A DNA stretch of 64,000 nucleotides from Chelatococcus caeni (GTDB lineage Bacteria > Pseudomonadota > Alphaproteobacteria > Rhizobiales > Beijerinckiaceae): contig NZ_JACIEN010000005.1 in assembly GCF_014196925.1 (NCBI RefSeq), forward strand, positions 186,001 to 250,000, given 5' to 3'. Numbering within the stretch: the stretch's first letter is position 1; every line of letters begins with the position of its first letter. Made by a program: the position numbers and the translations under genes. A model generated the notes under the pieces. The model was not told the DNA's origin. It saw only the letters and a list, made by a program, of their open reading frames with translations, and did not search any database. Shown piece by piece: positions 62,655 through 64,000 of this stretch.

Positions 62655-63605
62655 ATGACAGGACGCACCTTCCTCTATCTCGACGAGGCCACGGTCTCCA
62701 CCTTGATCGGCGATGTCGCAGCGGCGCGCGAGGCGGTCGCCGCCGCCTTCGCCGCCCACCGGGTGGAGCCGGCCCTGACGCGGCCCAAGCTGTCGCTCGA
62801 CGTGCGCCCGGGACACGCCTTCCAGTCGATGTGCGCCGCCTCGCCGACGCTCGGGCTCGCCGTCAACAAGTGGTACGGCTTCACCGAGCACGGCATCGAC
62901 GCCAGCCTGTCGCTCAACGACCTCGCCAGCGGCCGCCTGCTCGCCTTCATGGACGGCAACGCCTTCACCGGCGTGCGCACGGCGGCGATATCGGCTGCCG
63001 CGGCCGTGCATCTTGCCCCGTCCGACAGCCGCACCATCGGCTTCGTCGGCTGCGGCCTGCAGGCCGAGAGCCATCTTGCGGCGCTCGGCTCCGCCGTGCC
63101 GTCGCTCAGCGCCGTGCGGGCCTTCAGCCGCACGCGGGCTTCGGCGGAGCGCCTCGCGGAGAAGGCGCACGCCATGGGCCTCGACGCCGTCGCCACCGAG
63201 GACTGCGCTGCCCTCCTGGCCGAATGCGACATCGTCGTCACCAGCGTGCCGATGCGGCCGGGCTTCCAGCCGTTTCTCGACGCGCAGCTCTTGAAGCCGG
63301 GTGCCTTCGTCGCCGCCGTCGATGTCGGCCGCAGCTGGATCGGCGAGAGCCTCGCCGCCTTCGACACGCTCGCCATCGATGATCGCAGCCAGGCGGGTGA
63401 CTATGCCGGCCTCATCGCAGGACGGCCGGCGCCCGGCTATGACGCCGATCTCGCGGCGCTGTGCGCCGGGGAGGGCGAGCGCCCGCGGCCGGGCGAGCGG
63501 TCGATGTTTCTCTTCCGCGGCTTTGCGCTCGCGGATCTCGCGGTCGCGGCGCTCGTCTACAGGCGGGCGATCGAGAGCGGCGCGGGCGTGCCGCTCGGCA
63601 GGTAG
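62655..63605 (+). CDS. ornithine-cyclodeaminase/mu-crystallin-family reductase
   Basis: A 316-residue OCD-family protein with the substrate lobe GLAVNKWYGFTEHGIDASL and the NAD(P) site IGFVGCGLQAESHLAAL. The family includes ornithine cyclodeaminase, alanine dehydrogenase and delta-1-pyrroline-2-carboxylate reductase. Next to D-amino/imino-acid dehydrogenases the last of these is the best guess, because such reductases act in hydroxyproline and D-proline breakdown. It is 12 bases after the second flavoprotein. Confidence 0.85.
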   Translation: MTGRTFLYLDEATVSTLIGDVAAAREAVAAAFAAHRVEPALTRPKLSLDVRPGHAFQSMCAASPTLGLAVNKWYGFTEHGIDASLSLNDLASGRLLAFMDGNAFTGVRTAAISAAAAVHLAPSDSRTIGFVGCGLQAESHLAALGSAVPSLSAVRAFSRTRASAERLAEKAHAMGLDAVATEDCAALLAECDIVVTSVPMRPGFQPFLDAQLLKPGAFVAAVDVGRSWIGESLAAFDTLAIDDRSQAGDYAGLIAGRPAPGYDADLAALCAGEGERPRPGERSMFLFRGFALADLAVAALVYRRAIESGAGVPLGR

Positions 63606-63690
63606 GGGCCCTGCGCAGGCCGTGACAAGGCCGGTCCTTCGTGAGAAGAGGGCATACCTGCCGCGCGACCTGCGATAACAGCCAGGGGCC

Positions 63691-64000
63691 ATGTTCCGCG
63701 TCCTCGCCGTCTGCCTCGCTGCCGTCTTTGTCCATCTGGCCCTTCCGGCGACGGCGGCCGGGCCGGACGCACGCCCCGTCCGGGTCCTCACCTCCTTCCC
63801 GCCGCAGTTCCTGGAGCCGTACAGGCGGGCCTTCGAGGAGCGCCACCCCGGCAGCACGATCGAATTCGTGCAGCGCAAGACGACGGCGGCGGTGGCCGGC
63901 ATCGTCGGCGGCCGGCAGAGGGCGGACGTCTTCTGGGCCTCGGCGCCCGATGCCTTCGAGATCCTGAAGGCGGCCGGCCGGCTGGCGCGCCTCAAGCCGC
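63691..64000 (+). CDS. periplasmic binding protein, truncated by window edge
   Basis: The first 103 codons of an extracellular solute-binding protein. A signal peptide (VLAVCLAAVFVHLALPATA) is followed by VRVLTSFPPQFLEPYRRAFE and ADVFWASAPDAFEILK, which match iron(III)/AfuA-like family members. AGGGG precedes ATG 63691. The reading frame continues past position 64000, so the ligand class cannot be judged. Confidence 0.8.
   Translation, partial: MFRVLAVCLAAVFVHLALPATAAGPDARPVRVLTSFPPQFLEPYRRAFEERHPGSTIEFVQRKTTAAVAGIVGGRQRADVFWASAPDAFEILKAAGRLARLKP

Noticed and set aside
61224-63995. A 923-codon minus-strand open frame at the right end
   Set aside because: It is a GC-skew shadow of the two genuine plus-strand genes, whose products show full family motifs.

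Overview
The window is a 64 kb, very GC-rich, almost fully coding stretch of a chromosome or large replicon. Protein families and gene order (an EnuR-EutBCDE-EhuBCDA-DoeCD ectoine block of the kind known from Sinorhizobium and relatives, several polyamine-type and dipeptide-type ABC importers, Xre-RES toxin-antitoxin) point to an alphaproteobacterium, most likely Hyphomicrobiales (Rhizobiales). The genus cannot be read from the sequence. No rRNA, tRNA, insertion sequence, phage gene or CRISPR array was seen.

Layout. (1) 63-8208: a sugar-acid style catabolic cluster: RraA-fold aldolase, amidohydrolase, IlvD/Edd-type dehydratase, a polyamine-type ABC importer lacking its binding protein inside the window, a LacI regulator and a 2-keto-3-deoxy-sugar-acid dehydrogenase-like SDR. 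(2) 8364-25886: an amine / acylated-amine region: PuuR-like regulator, aldehyde dehydrogenase divergent from a GABA-type aminotransferase, a ThDP enzyme, a complete dipeptide-type importer, an HDAC-fold acetylpolyamine-amidohydrolase-like enzyme, a GntR regulator, an M20 amidohydrolase, and a kinase plus class III PLP enzyme that resemble hydroxylysine kinase and its phospho-lyase, then an EamA transporter and a cupin. (3) 25894-38465: ectoine/hydroxyectoine uptake and catabolism: AsnC/Lrp regulator, enuR, eutBCDE, ehuBCDA, doeC and doeD, with no eutA. (4) 38498-41714, minus strand: a ProXWV glycine betaine/proline-betaine importer. (5) 42008-49800: mixed small units: secreted intradiol dioxygenase, TsdA-like dihaem cytochrome c, Xre-RES toxin-antitoxin, MFS transporter with wrbA, LysR, HAD phosphatase, YcaQ-type DNA glycosylase. 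(6) 49818-57439, minus strand: crotonase-fold enzyme, polyamine-type importer with a fused permease, CaiC-like acyl-CoA ligase and an unrecognised Rossmann protein. (7) 57565-63605: IclR regulator and a multisubunit flavin/iron-sulfur amino-acid dehydrogenase operon ending in an ornithine-cyclodeaminase-family reductase; (8) a truncated binding protein at the right edge.

Together the genes describe a lineage that scavenges nitrogenous small molecules (ectoines, betaines, amines, peptides, probably D-amino or imino acids). Several pathways are recognisable by family but have no obvious named substrate. The best candidates for something new are the HDAC / M20 / kinase / phospho-lyase module (19180-25538), the minus-strand crotonase / CoA-ligase / Rossmann module (49818-57439) whose crotonase lacks one catalytic Glu, and the double-flavoprotein operon (58475-63605). 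Regulatory DNA stands out as AT-rich islands. The clearest is a pair of 22-bp-phased direct repeats (ATTGTAATGAT-type) in front of both enuR and eutB, probably the EnuR operators. In the four ABC operons whose binding-protein gene is followed by another transporter gene, a strong hairpin sits between them.
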